Shown here piece after piece: positions 54,401 to 61,626 of a DNA stretch of 64,000 nt (within the stretch, counting starts at the first letter, position 1; every line of letters starts with the position of its first letter). The notes below the pieces were generated by a model that searched no databases, was not told the origin of the DNA, and saw only the letters and a list, made by a program, of their open reading frames with translations. The translations under genes were made by a program, and so were the position numbers. Location of the stretch: NCBI GenBank assembly GCA_020846135.1, contig JADLEK010000052.1, positions 1 through 64,000 of the forward strand, written 5' to 3'. The DNA is from Gammaproteobacteria bacterium. GTDB lineage: Bacteria; Pseudomonadota; Gammaproteobacteria; Competibacterales; Competibacteraceae.

Positions 54401-56438
54401 CCTGCACTGGGTGGAACCGCTGACCGGGCAGATTGCCGTCTACCAGCAGGCATATCAGTACGGGATCGAGAATGGCAATCGGGTATTCGCCGGCTACGCC
54501 CGCACCATGATTCCCAAAACCACGCTGGCGGCGCAGACCGTGGACAAGGCGCTGGACGAGTGCGCGATCAGCCTGGCTTTTTACGCCCCGACCGGTTCGC
54601 CGTTTCTGATGAGCGAACGGTTCTGCTACCTGTTTTTGCAACGGCTCAAGGGTGAAGGTGCGGACCTGACCTCGCTCAGTACCCCGGACATTGACGAACA
54701 CGCCTGGCTGGAGCGCTGGCAGCAACCCGAAACCCGGTTTGGCCACGGCTTGGCCTATTTCCTCAACTTCAAGCTGCAACTGCTCTATCTGTTTGGCCAG
54801 TGGCGGGCGGCCTGGGATTTCGCCACCGCCCACGCCGACTGGATGCAATACATTCCAATTCTGTACGAAACCACCGTGTTTAGCTTTTACCGGGCGCTGG
54901 CCGGCGCTACGGTTCATGCCCAGGCGAATGGGGCAGAGCAGGCTGTCATCGTCGCGACCCTGCGCGAGGCCATTGCCAACTTTGCCCAATGGACCGCGCA
55001 CTGTCCCGACAACTTTGCCTGGCAGGAGCAACTGCTCCGGGCCGAGGCGGCGCGGTTGGAGCAGCGCCTGGACGACGCTTTCAGCCGGTACGATCAAGCG
55101 GCCGCCCTGGCCGACCAGTATCACTGTCCGCAGGGTATTGCCCTCAGCCGGGAACGGGCCGGGCGTCTTCATTTGGCACAAGACGCCCGGACGCCCGCCA
55201 AGCCGGTGCTGGAAGAAGCGGTCTTCCACTATTACCAGTGGGGCGCGACGGGCAAGGCCCAAGCGCTGAATCAGGAATTTTCCCGACTGTTGACTGAGGT
55301 GCGGATACCCTCGAACCGCCCTTCCAGTAACCTGTCCACAGCCACCCTCTCCACGCACAAGCTGGACCTGGATACCGTGCTCAAGGCGTCATTGGCGCTG
55401 TCCAGCGAGATTCAACTGGACAGCCTGTTGCAGAAACTGATGGCGATTGTGATTGAAAACGCCGGCGCTGATCGGGGCTATCTACTGCTGCCCGGCCCGG
55501 AGGACTGGCTGATCGTGGCCCAGGCCAGTGTTCTAAACGCCGAAGCCCGTCTGGAGCAGGTTCCGCTGGCGTCAGCCACCACGGTGGGCGCGACCCTGAT
55601 CCGCTACGTCATTCGTACCCGGCTGGCGCTGGCGCTGGACGACGCCTGCCAGGACCCGGTATTTGGCCGCGACCCCGAAGTGACACGACGCGAGGTGCAT
55701 TCGGTGTTGTGTTTGCCGTTGCTGACGCAGAGCCGTCTGAGCGGGGTGCTGTATCTGGAAAATGATCTGCTGGCCGGGGCGTTTGCGCCGGAGCGCATTC
55801 AGATTCTGCAAATGCTCCTGGCGCAGGCCGCGATTTCCATCGAAAACGCCCGGCTCTATGAAAATCTGGAGCGGCAGGTAGCGGAGCGCACCCAGGAATT
55901 GTCCGAGGCTAATCGCCAGTTGCAACAACTCAGCGAATGCGATGGACTAACCGGCATCGCTAACCGGCGCAAATTCGACACGGTCTGGGCCGCTGAATGG
56001 AAACGGGCATCGCGTCAGGGATTGTCGCTGGCCGTCGCCATGCTGGATGTCGATCATTTCAAGGCCTACAACGATCACTATGGGCATCAGGCCGGGGATG
56101 ACTGTCTGCGGCAGGTCGCCCAAGCCCTGGCCGGGGTGGTGCAACGGGCTGGCGATCTGGTCGCCCGTTATGGCGGTGAGGAATTCGTGGTGGTGTTGCC
56201 CGGATTAACCGGGCCAGAAGGGGTCGAGGTTGCGGAGAAACTCCGGGCAGCGGTGGCAGCCTGCCGGATTCCCCATGCCCATAACACCGCCGCCTCGGTC
56301 GTGACCGTCAGTATTGGCGTCGCCGCTATGCCGCCGGAACCGGAGGCTTCGCTGGAACGGTTGCTGGCGGCCGCCGACGCCGGTCTCTATGAAGCCAAAA
56401 ATGCCGGTCGCAACCGGATCAGGCTGGCGGGCGTTTGA
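51462..56438 (+). CDS. Giant Ser/Thr protein kinase-ATPase-GAF-GGDEF sensor
   Basis: This 1658-residue protein combines a eukaryotic-type Ser/Thr kinase domain (about 5-265; catalytic HKDLNPANVLI, DFG in LTDFGLST), an AAA_16-type ATPase (P-loop GYSGIGKTSLV at about 325), a long helical TPR-like region (about 600-1280), a GAF domain (about 1300-1470), a short coiled coil and a C-terminal GGDEF domain (RYGGEEF at about 1570 with an RAGD inhibitory site before it). It probably senses a ligand through GAF/TPR parts and makes cyclic di-GMP. The kinase HKD replaces the usual HRD, which still permits activity. It is the largest protein in the window. No cognate receiver is adjacent in the same direction. 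Confidence 0.92.
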   Translation: MLSLNGYMALEMIYESDHSQVFRGQRECDGLPVIIKTPTSRTFSVRENLRYQNEYNLLAALSLSRIIRVYDLVQYHAGFAIIEEDYGACDLAEWLNGNPMTVAGFLPVAIQMAEGLAQMHGQRIIHKDLNPANVLIHPETVVVKLTDFGLSTLIGVETPEVCVPELIEGTLPYVSPEQTGRMNRMLDYRTDLYSLGVCYYQMLTGTLPFVTADPLEMVHCHIARLPVPPQVLNAAIPPLLSDLVMKLLEKKAEDRYQSAGGVQCDLEALQSGAAAPSFTLKLGQQDVSNHFQVAYRLYGRDPEIAQLLEAFDRAAAGRSELLLVAGYSGIGKTSLVNEVQKSLVRQRGYFIAGKHDQFQRDIPFSALIQAFRRLVNQLLTEQETRIQHWRQALLDALGPNIRVIIDMIPEVAWITGPQPPVPELGATEAQNRFSRSFQHFIAVFARPEHPLVVFVDDLQWADTPSLALMEVLCADPDSRSLLMIGAYRDNEVSASHPLILTLHRLREAGARLHTVLLGPLTLDDLNRLVADTLHQSTEATGELAGLLLEKTGGNPFFVTQFLRELHARGLFRLDSTRRRWQWDLAQIQAVGMTDNVVDLMVGKISRLSPTTQQALQLAACLGNRFALTVLATIYGKSARDTGSDLWEAIQEGLVVTAQTEFRFLHDRVQQAAYSLIAPEALGRLHRQIGRQLWHHASPAELEDRIFDITGHLNAALGLLDDPDERFQLSLLNLQAGRKAKASTAYEPALRHFQAAADLLTADAWTAHYRHTLDIYRERADAAYLLGQFAAAEADIDEALAHAADRYDQAEIYLQKIIQYNKLGKYNELVDVARAALQLFGATLPDAHDAAGLEAHLVEHLADYDRLLNGRPIGELIALADVADRDQDQIIRLMAILTDGTYIAIPSLFPYIVMEVVNRSMRYGHNAMSAIGFAWATVIIVQQFRNYQDAYALGGLAMRLNERYPNPRIRAQVTFLYAVCALHWVEPLTGQIAVYQQAYQYGIENGNRVFAGYARTMIPKTTLAAQTVDKALDECAISLAFYAPTGSPFLMSERFCYLFLQRLKGEGADLTSLSTPDIDEHAWLERWQQPETRFGHGLAYFLNFKLQLLYLFGQWRAAWDFATAHADWMQYIPILYETTVFSFYRALAGATVHAQANGAEQAVIVATLREAIANFAQWTAHCPDNFAWQEQLLRAEAARLEQRLDDAFSRYDQAAALADQYHCPQGIALSRERAGRLHLAQDARTPAKPVLEEAVFHYYQWGATGKAQALNQEFSRLLTEVRIPSNRPSSNLSTATLSTHKLDLDTVLKASLALSSEIQLDSLLQKLMAIVIENAGADRGYLLLPGPEDWLIVAQASVLNAEARLEQVPLASATTVGATLIRYVIRTRLALALDDACQDPVFGRDPEVTRREVHSVLCLPLLTQSRLSGVLYLENDLLAGAFAPERIQILQMLLAQAAISIENARLYENLERQVAERTQELSEANRQLQQLSECDGLTGIANRRKFDTVWAAEWKRASRQGLSLAVAMLDVDHFKAYNDHYGHQAGDDCLRQVAQALAGVVQRAGDLVARYGGEEFVVVLPGLTGPEGVEVAEKLRAAVAACRIPHAHNTAASVVTVSIGVAAMPPEPEASLERLLAAADAGLYEAKNAGRNRIRLAGV

Positions 56439-56453
56439 GCAAACGGTTGGTGT

Positions 56454-57311
56454 CTACGTCTGCAGCAAAGTCGGCTTGCGGCGATAAAACACCGTCCGCA
56501 GATAACGGTGTGGTTCAAATTCCGGACACAGGTTGGCGATGGATTCGGTCGCGCCAATGATCAAGGCCCCCTCCCGGTCCAGCGTGCGCCCCAGGTTTTT
56601 GAACAGCCGAATCTTGTCCGCTTCAGTGAAGTAAATGGCGACATTGCGGCAGAAGATCAGGTCGAAGGGCGCTGGAAATGAGAACGGCTCCAGCAGATTC
56701 AGCCGGCGAAAGGAGGCGATGGCCCGTAATTCATCGCGGATCTTCCAGCGATCCCCGACCGGTTCAAAATACCGGCTCCATTGACTCAGCGTCAAGCCGC
56801 GCTCCAGGTCCAGGCGGTTGAAATGGGCATAGCTGGCCTGGGCAATCGCCTGATCGGAGATGTCGGTGCCGAGGATGCGGATGTCATAGCCGCTAAAGTC
56901 GCCCAGCATTTCCTTGAGAACGATGACCGTGCTGTAGGCTTCCTGGCCGGTCGAACAGGCAGCGCTCCAGATCCGGATCGGGGCCGGGCGCACGTTGCTC
57001 CGGCGACGGCGTTCGAGCAGTTCGGGAAGCAGCTTGTTGCGCAACAGGTCAAACGGCGCGGCATCCCGGAAAAAGGAGGTTTCGTTGGTGGTGATGGCGT
57101 CAATGACCTTACAGCGCAAGGCTTGGCTGAGGTCGGACCGGACCTTGACCAGCAATTCGCTAAACCCGACCGAGCAGGTCTCGCGCAGCAACTCGCCCAG
57201 GCGGGCCTCGATCAGGTAGCCCTTGGAGTCATCCAGGAACACCCCGCAGATTTCATGAATGTAGCGACTCCAGTCGGTTAATTCGTTACGGCTGAGGATC
57301 GGTCCGCTCAT
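56454..57311 (-). CDS. cheR: Chemotaxis-type protein methyltransferase CheR
   Basis: This 285-residue protein has the CheR N-terminal helical domain (about 10-70) and the SAM-dependent methyltransferase domain. Conserved parts are ITTNETSFFRDAAPFDLL, the SAM-binding IRIWSAACSTGQEAYS and FDLIFCRNVAIYFTEADK. It adds methyl groups to glutamates of chemoreceptors. It is the last gene of cheW-cheB-cheR; its ATG overlaps the cheB stop by four bases. Confidence 0.95.
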   Translation of the reverse strand: MSGPILSRNELTDWSRYIHEICGVFLDDSKGYLIEARLGELLRETCSVGFSELLVKVRSDLSQALRCKVIDAITTNETSFFRDAAPFDLLRNKLLPELLERRRRSNVRPAPIRIWSAACSTGQEAYSTVIVLKEMLGDFSGYDIRILGTDISDQAIAQASYAHFNRLDLERGLTLSQWSRYFEPVGDRWKIRDELRAIASFRRLNLLEPFSFPAPFDLIFCRNVAIYFTEADKIRLFKNLGRTLDREGALIIGATESIANLCPEFEPHRYLRTVFYRRKPTLLQT

Positions 57312-58405
57312 CGGGTTCCGCCCTGGACCGCCGCGATAATCCGTGCGGCAATCGCCTCCAGCGGCAACACTTCGTCCACGACCCCGGCATCAACCGCCGC
57401 CTTGGGCATGCCGTAGACGACGCAGCTGAGTTCGTGTTGCGCGATCACAAAACAGCCGTGTCGCTTCAACAGACGCAAGCCGATCGTCCCGTCATTGCCC
57501 ATGCCGGTCAAAATAACCGCCATCGCCTTCCCGGCAAACTGGTTGGCGACCGAGCGGAACAAGTAGTCCACCGCTGGCCGACAGTTATTTTCCGGCGGGT
57601 CGTCGGTAATCTGAATGATCCTGCGCCTGTCGCGCTCCGGGGCCAGCCGCATGTGCCGGCCGCCGGGGGCGATGTAAATCATGTTGGGTTCCAGACTGAC
57701 GCCGTGGGTTGCCTCACAGACCCGCAACGCACATTTGCCGGCCAGGTTTTCCGCCAGCGACTGGGTGAACAGCGGCGGCATGTGCTGGACGATGAGGACC
57801 GGAACGCCCAGATTGCCCGGCAGCGCCGGCAGCAGCCCGGCCAGCGCGTTCGGCCCGCCGGTGGAGACCCCGATCAGGACCATTTCCGGTTTAATCGTCC
57901 CCACCGGGCGGGGTGTGCAGGTACTGATCGCCACCGGTGGGGCGGGGCGGGGCGGGGCTGCTGCCGGGCTGGGCGGTAGCGCAGGATGCAGAATGTTGCG
58001 GACTTTGCAGCGCAGCAACTGGGCCTTGATCCGGGGAGCCAGCGCGACGCGCAACGCCTCGTAGCTTTGCTCAAAGCTGCTCAGGTCCGGCTTGGTGATG
58101 AAATCAAAGGCCCCCTTTTGCAAGGCCTGGATGGTCAGCCGTCCGCCCTGACTGGTGAAGGCGCTGACCACCAGCACCGCGACCGATTCCCTGGATTTTT
58201 GCAGGGCGTCCAGCACCTCCAGACCACTCAGTTCCGGCATCTCCATATCGAGGGTCAGCAGGTCAGGGGTCAATTCCCGCACCCGTTGCAACGCCTGTCT
58301 GCCGTTGACCGCCTGGCCGACCACTTCGACCTCGGGCAATGACGCCAAGGCTTCGGCAATCAGGCGGCGGAACACCACCGAATCATCAGCGACCACAACC
58401 CGCAT
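57308..58405 (-). CDS. cheB: Chemotaxis response regulator methylesterase CheB
   Basis: This 365-residue protein has an N-terminal receiver (about 1-125; VVADDSVVFRRLIAEAL, phospho-aspartate in LLTLDMEMPELSGL) and a C-terminal methylesterase domain (about 175-360) with catalytic serine in LIGVSTGGPNAL, histidine in IVQHMPPLFT and aspartate in ILTGMGNDGTIGL. A proline-rich linker joins them. It removes receptor methyl groups and counteracts CheR, with which it is translationally coupled. No receptor or CheA gene is in the window. Confidence 0.96.
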   Translation of the reverse strand: MRVVVADDSVVFRRLIAEALASLPEVEVVGQAVNGRQALQRVRELTPDLLTLDMEMPELSGLEVLDALQKSRESVAVLVVSAFTSQGGRLTIQALQKGAFDFITKPDLSSFEQSYEALRVALAPRIKAQLLRCKVRNILHPALPPSPAAAPPRPAPPVAISTCTPRPVGTIKPEMVLIGVSTGGPNALAGLLPALPGNLGVPVLIVQHMPPLFTQSLAENLAGKCALRVCEATHGVSLEPNMIYIAPGGRHMRLAPERDRRRIIQITDDPPENNCRPAVDYLFRSVANQFAGKAMAVILTGMGNDGTIGLRLLKRHGCFVIAQHELSCVVYGMPKAAVDAGVVDEVLPLEAIAARIIAAVQGGTR

Positions 58406-58420
58406 GTCGCGCTCCTGGTC

Positions 58421-58891
58421 TCATGGTTTTGCGCCGATCCCGGTCTCGTCCCAGCGGAACAGCGCTGACGGGTCGAGGATGGCGATCAGCCGGTCGCCTT
58501 CGCGCCAGATGCCATGCAGATTGGCCCGCAGCGCCGGATCAATGCTGGCCGGCGGCGGGGCGATCCGGTCTTCGCTGACCACCATCGCGTCGGTCACGGC
58601 ATCCACCAGAAACCCAATCGGTTCGCCTTGCCATTCCATGATCAGCAGCCGGGCATCGGGACTCAGAGTAGCGCAGCCCAGCTCCAGCCGCACCGCCAGA
58701 TCGACCACCGTCACGATCCGGCCGCGCAGGTTGCGAATCCCGGCTACTGCCGCCGGCGCATGATGAACGCAGGTGAGGTTGCCGACCTTCACCACTTCCT
58801 GCACCAGTCGGGCGTTCACCCCAAAGGTGGCGTCACCCAGCATGAACGCGGTGATCAGCAGCCCTTCATCGAGGTCTTCATCATCGTGCAT
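58421..58891 (-). CDS. cheW: CheW-like chemosensory coupling protein
   Basis: From the ATG at 58891 the protein has 156 residues. An AGGAG site eight bases upstream fixes the start; the longer frame to 59020 runs into the restriction-enzyme fragment. The CheW domain shows LITAFMLGDATFGVNARLVQ, VAGIRNLRGRIVTVVDLAV and GFLVDAVTDAMVVSE. It should connect a chemoreceptor to a CheA-type kinase. It opens the cheW-cheB-cheR operon. Confidence 0.94.
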   Translation of the reverse strand: MHDDEDLDEGLLITAFMLGDATFGVNARLVQEVVKVGNLTCVHHAPAAVAGIRNLRGRIVTVVDLAVRLELGCATLSPDARLLIMEWQGEPIGFLVDAVTDAMVVSEDRIAPPPASIDPALRANLHGIWREGDRLIAILDPSALFRWDETGIGAKP

Positions 58892-58894
58892 CAC

Positions 58895-59227
58895 AGTTCT
58901 CCTGGATCTTCTCCGAAAATGCCTCCGGCCACCCGCCATATCACCAGATGACTGAGAATCCGCCGCAACACCACCATCGGCAGTGTCTTCTTCTCGAACT
59001 CGATAAAGAAAATCCCCCACGGCTGACCACTGGACAAGGGCCGGAGTTGATAAATCGCCCGCACCTTGGCCGCTTCCTTAATCCAGCAATCCCAGTTCCT
59101 CCAGCGCATACTCAAACGTCAAATCTTTAAAGCCGTATTACTCCAGCGGCCGATCAAGCTCAGCCTCCAGATACCGCACCAGTTGCTCGAAGGTTTTAAT
59201 CTGACACAGATTTTCAGCGGTAGGCAT
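58895..59227 (-). pseudogene. N-terminal fragment of an Eco57I-like restriction-modification enzyme
   Basis: The minus strand starts MPTAENLCQIKTFEQLVRYL and continues, in part in a shifted frame, with DLTFEYALEELGL, AAKVRAIYQLRPLSSGQPWG and IFFIEFEKKTLPMVVLRRIL. This is the N-terminus of large fused restriction-methyltransferase proteins. There is an in-frame TAA after LDRPLE, a stop after EELGLLD and a frame change. The remainder of the gene is missing, and the cheW ribosome site follows directly. It is a clear dead fragment of a second restriction system. Confidence 0.75.
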
Positions 59228-59298
59228 GGTGGATTTTCCAAAGGGGGTGGGAGGAATTGAACTATAAATCTCAAATCTCGTTCCTATCCTGGAACATC

Positions 59299-59359
59299 CA
59301 CTGCCATTAAGTCAGGGCGAGCAACGCTAGCTACATGGCACCCAAACTTAATGGCAGTG
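59299..59359. repeat. 14-bp perfect inverted repeat
   Basis: CACTGCCATTAAGT at 59299-59312 and ACTTAATGGCAGTG at 59346-59359 are exact reverse complements, separated by 33 bases. It could be the end of a lost insertion sequence or a small non-autonomous element. Confidence 0.7.
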
Positions 59360-59835
59360 ATGCCGGAACATGGGAGCGAGACAAAAATAAAATGTATCGT
59401 CTTCCCAATAGTGATTCGGACATGGTCGCCGACCACTTTTAGCTTATTTGTTTAAAAACAAGTTGTTATTGATTGGATGTGTCCGGCTCTGTATTGGGAC
59501 CACGATAACTAAGGCTCCATAATAGAAATATCAAACTCTCAATTGGATTAAGGGGCTATACGGAAATAACCTAATCAAAACTTAATTGCATTAATTGTAA
59601 AATACAGACACTTGCAATTTAGTAGACACATGGGTTATTTGCAAACGAGTCCTTACAGTTTTTGTCATGTACGGAGCTAAAACGCTAAAACCTTAAATCA
59701 AGGTCAGAAAACTACTTTTCATAATACCTTGTTTAAAAGGAACTTTTCAAGAGACCGGGAATTGCTGCTTCCTTACCCGACTCGCCGCTGGACCTGCATC
59801 CTTCCGGGCCTCTCGCAGGTGAGTCCAGACCTGAC
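59360..59835. other. AT-rich block without genes, ending in a hairpin before pabB-pabC
   Basis: The stretch from about 59380 to 59760 is much more AT-rich than the rest of the window and has no long open frame on either strand. Just before the next gene a stem forms from CTGGAC-CTGC (59788-59797) and GCAG-gtga-GTCCAG (59815-59828). The AGGTGAG in its descending arm is the only ribosome-site-like sequence before the ATG at 59836. Possible functions are a small RNA, a leader that controls translation, or simply foreign DNA. Confidence 0.45.
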
Positions 59836-61626
59836 ATGATGACAAATACCATAGTGATTCAGCAGGGCCAGGGCGGCTTTCAGCTAAGCCAGCCAGTCAC
59901 CATCGTCATCGCCCATCAGGCGGATGAGGTCATTCCGGCGCTGCAGGCGATTGAAGCGGCGGTGAATCAGCACCGCCTGTACGCGGCCGGGTTCCTCTGT
60001 TACGAAGCTGCTGCAGCCTATGATCTGGCCGGCCATGCTCCGTTCCCGGAAGTGCCGCTGCTCTGGTTTGGCCTGTATGAGCAGGCAACGCCGATCCGCG
60101 ATTGGCCGGCGTTAATCGCGCAGGCGGCGCAGCGCCCGGTGGGTGCAATCAGTGACTGGCATCCGACCATCAGTCTGGCCGACTACGAGCAAGCGTTTGA
60201 TCGTATTAAGCATTATCTGGCAGCGGGTCACAGCTATCAGGTCAACTACACTTTTCCGCTCCACGCTGATTTTAGCGGTGACCCGTGGGTTTTATTCGCA
60301 AGACTGGCGACGGCGCAACAGGCCGAATACGCCGCCTTTATCGACACCGGCCGGCTGGTGATCGGCTCGGCCTCGCCAGAACTGTTTTTCCAGATCGATG
60401 GCGAGCGCCTGACCGCGAAACCGATGAAAGGCACGGCGCTACGCGGCTGCACCCTGGTTGAAGACCAGGCGCAGATCGCCGGTTTGCAGCAGTCGGCAAA
60501 AAACCGGGCAGAAAATCTGATGGTTGTGGACATGCTCCGCAATGATCTGGGGCGAGTCGCGCACATTGGCAGCGTCGCTGTCCCGCAGTTGTTTGCCGTG
60601 GAGCGCTATCCGACCCTGCTGCAAATGACCTCCACCGTCACGGCCCGAACTCGCGTTCCGATTGCCGAGATTCTGGCCCACCTGTTTCCCTGCGCTTCCA
60701 TCACCGGCGCACCCAAGGTTCGCACCATGCAGATTATCCGCGAACTGGAGCCGGGGCCGCGTGGCGTTTACACCGGCGCGGTCGGCTTTATCGGGCCAAA
60801 TCGGCAAGCGCGGTTCAATGTCGCCATTCGCACCGTACTGATCGATCAGCAGCGACAACAGGCCCGGTATGGTGTGGGCAGTGGTCTGGTGTGGGATTCC
60901 AACGCCGCTGACGAATATGCGGAATGCCGGTTAAAAGCGCGGGTGTTAACCACGCAGCGTCCGTCGTTTCAATTGCTGGAAGCCTTGTTATGGGAACCGG
61001 ATCATGGCTATTTCCTGCGGGCGGCGCATGGGCGGCGATTGGCGGAAACTGCCGCTTATTTTGGTGTTGCCCTCGATCAATCAGCGATTGAAACCGGCTT
61101 GACGGATCTGGCCCAGACTTTGAGTGAAACCAGCAAAATCCGGGTGTGCGTGGCGATGGATGGCCGCTTTACCCTGGAGGCGGAACCACTGGCGCAGGCG
61201 GCGGCGCTGCTACCACTGCGGGTCGGTTTGGCGCGAGATCCGGTCAATTCCAGCACGGTCTGGCTATATCATAAAACCACCCGGCGCGAGATTTATGCCG
61301 CTGCCCGTGCGACCCGTCCGGAGTGTGATGAAGTGATTTTGTGGAATGAGCGCGGCGAACTGACCGAGGCCAGTAGCGCCAATCTGGTGCTGGATTTAGC
61401 CGGCGACTGGGTGACGCCCTCGGTAACGAGTGGGTTGCTAGCGGGTACTTTTCGCGGCGAGTTGCTGGCCCAAGGCCGAATTAGGGAACAGGCGCTGACC
61501 GGCGCCGACTTGCGCCGGGCAGACCACATTTTTCTGATTAACTCGGTGCGGCGATGGCAGAACACCATTCTGGTGAACGAGAGTCCGAACCGGGATATGA
61601 AACAGGGCCAATCCCCCGGTGGCTAA
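59836..61626 (+). CDS. pabB: Fused aminodeoxychorismate synthase I and aminodeoxychorismate lyase (PabB-PabC)
   Basis: This 596-residue protein has a chorismate-binding PabB domain (about 1-370; SYQVNYTFPL, KPMKGTALRGC, RAENLMVVDMLRNDLGR and CASITGAPKVRTMQII are signatures) and a class IV aminotransferase domain like PabC (about 385-590; DEVILWNERGELTEASSANL). It should convert chorismate plus ammonia from PabA to aminodeoxychorismate and then to p-aminobenzoate and pyruvate for folate synthesis. The fusion is known in various bacteria. The start is ATG 59836 or the adjacent ATG 59839. The C-terminus overlaps the convergent ligase gene by four bases. Confidence 0.94.
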   Translation: MMTNTIVIQQGQGGFQLSQPVTIVIAHQADEVIPALQAIEAAVNQHRLYAAGFLCYEAAAAYDLAGHAPFPEVPLLWFGLYEQATPIRDWPALIAQAAQRPVGAISDWHPTISLADYEQAFDRIKHYLAAGHSYQVNYTFPLHADFSGDPWVLFARLATAQQAEYAAFIDTGRLVIGSASPELFFQIDGERLTAKPMKGTALRGCTLVEDQAQIAGLQQSAKNRAENLMVVDMLRNDLGRVAHIGSVAVPQLFAVERYPTLLQMTSTVTARTRVPIAEILAHLFPCASITGAPKVRTMQIIRELEPGPRGVYTGAVGFIGPNRQARFNVAIRTVLIDQQRQQARYGVGSGLVWDSNAADEYAECRLKARVLTTQRPSFQLLEALLWEPDHGYFLRAAHGRRLAETAAYFGVALDQSAIETGLTDLAQTLSETSKIRVCVAMDGRFTLEAEPLAQAAALLPLRVGLARDPVNSSTVWLYHKTTRREIYAAARATRPECDEVILWNERGELTEASSANLVLDLAGDWVTPSVTSGLLAGTFRGELLAQGRIREQALTGADLRRADHIFLINSVRRWQNTILVNESPNRDMKQGQSPGG

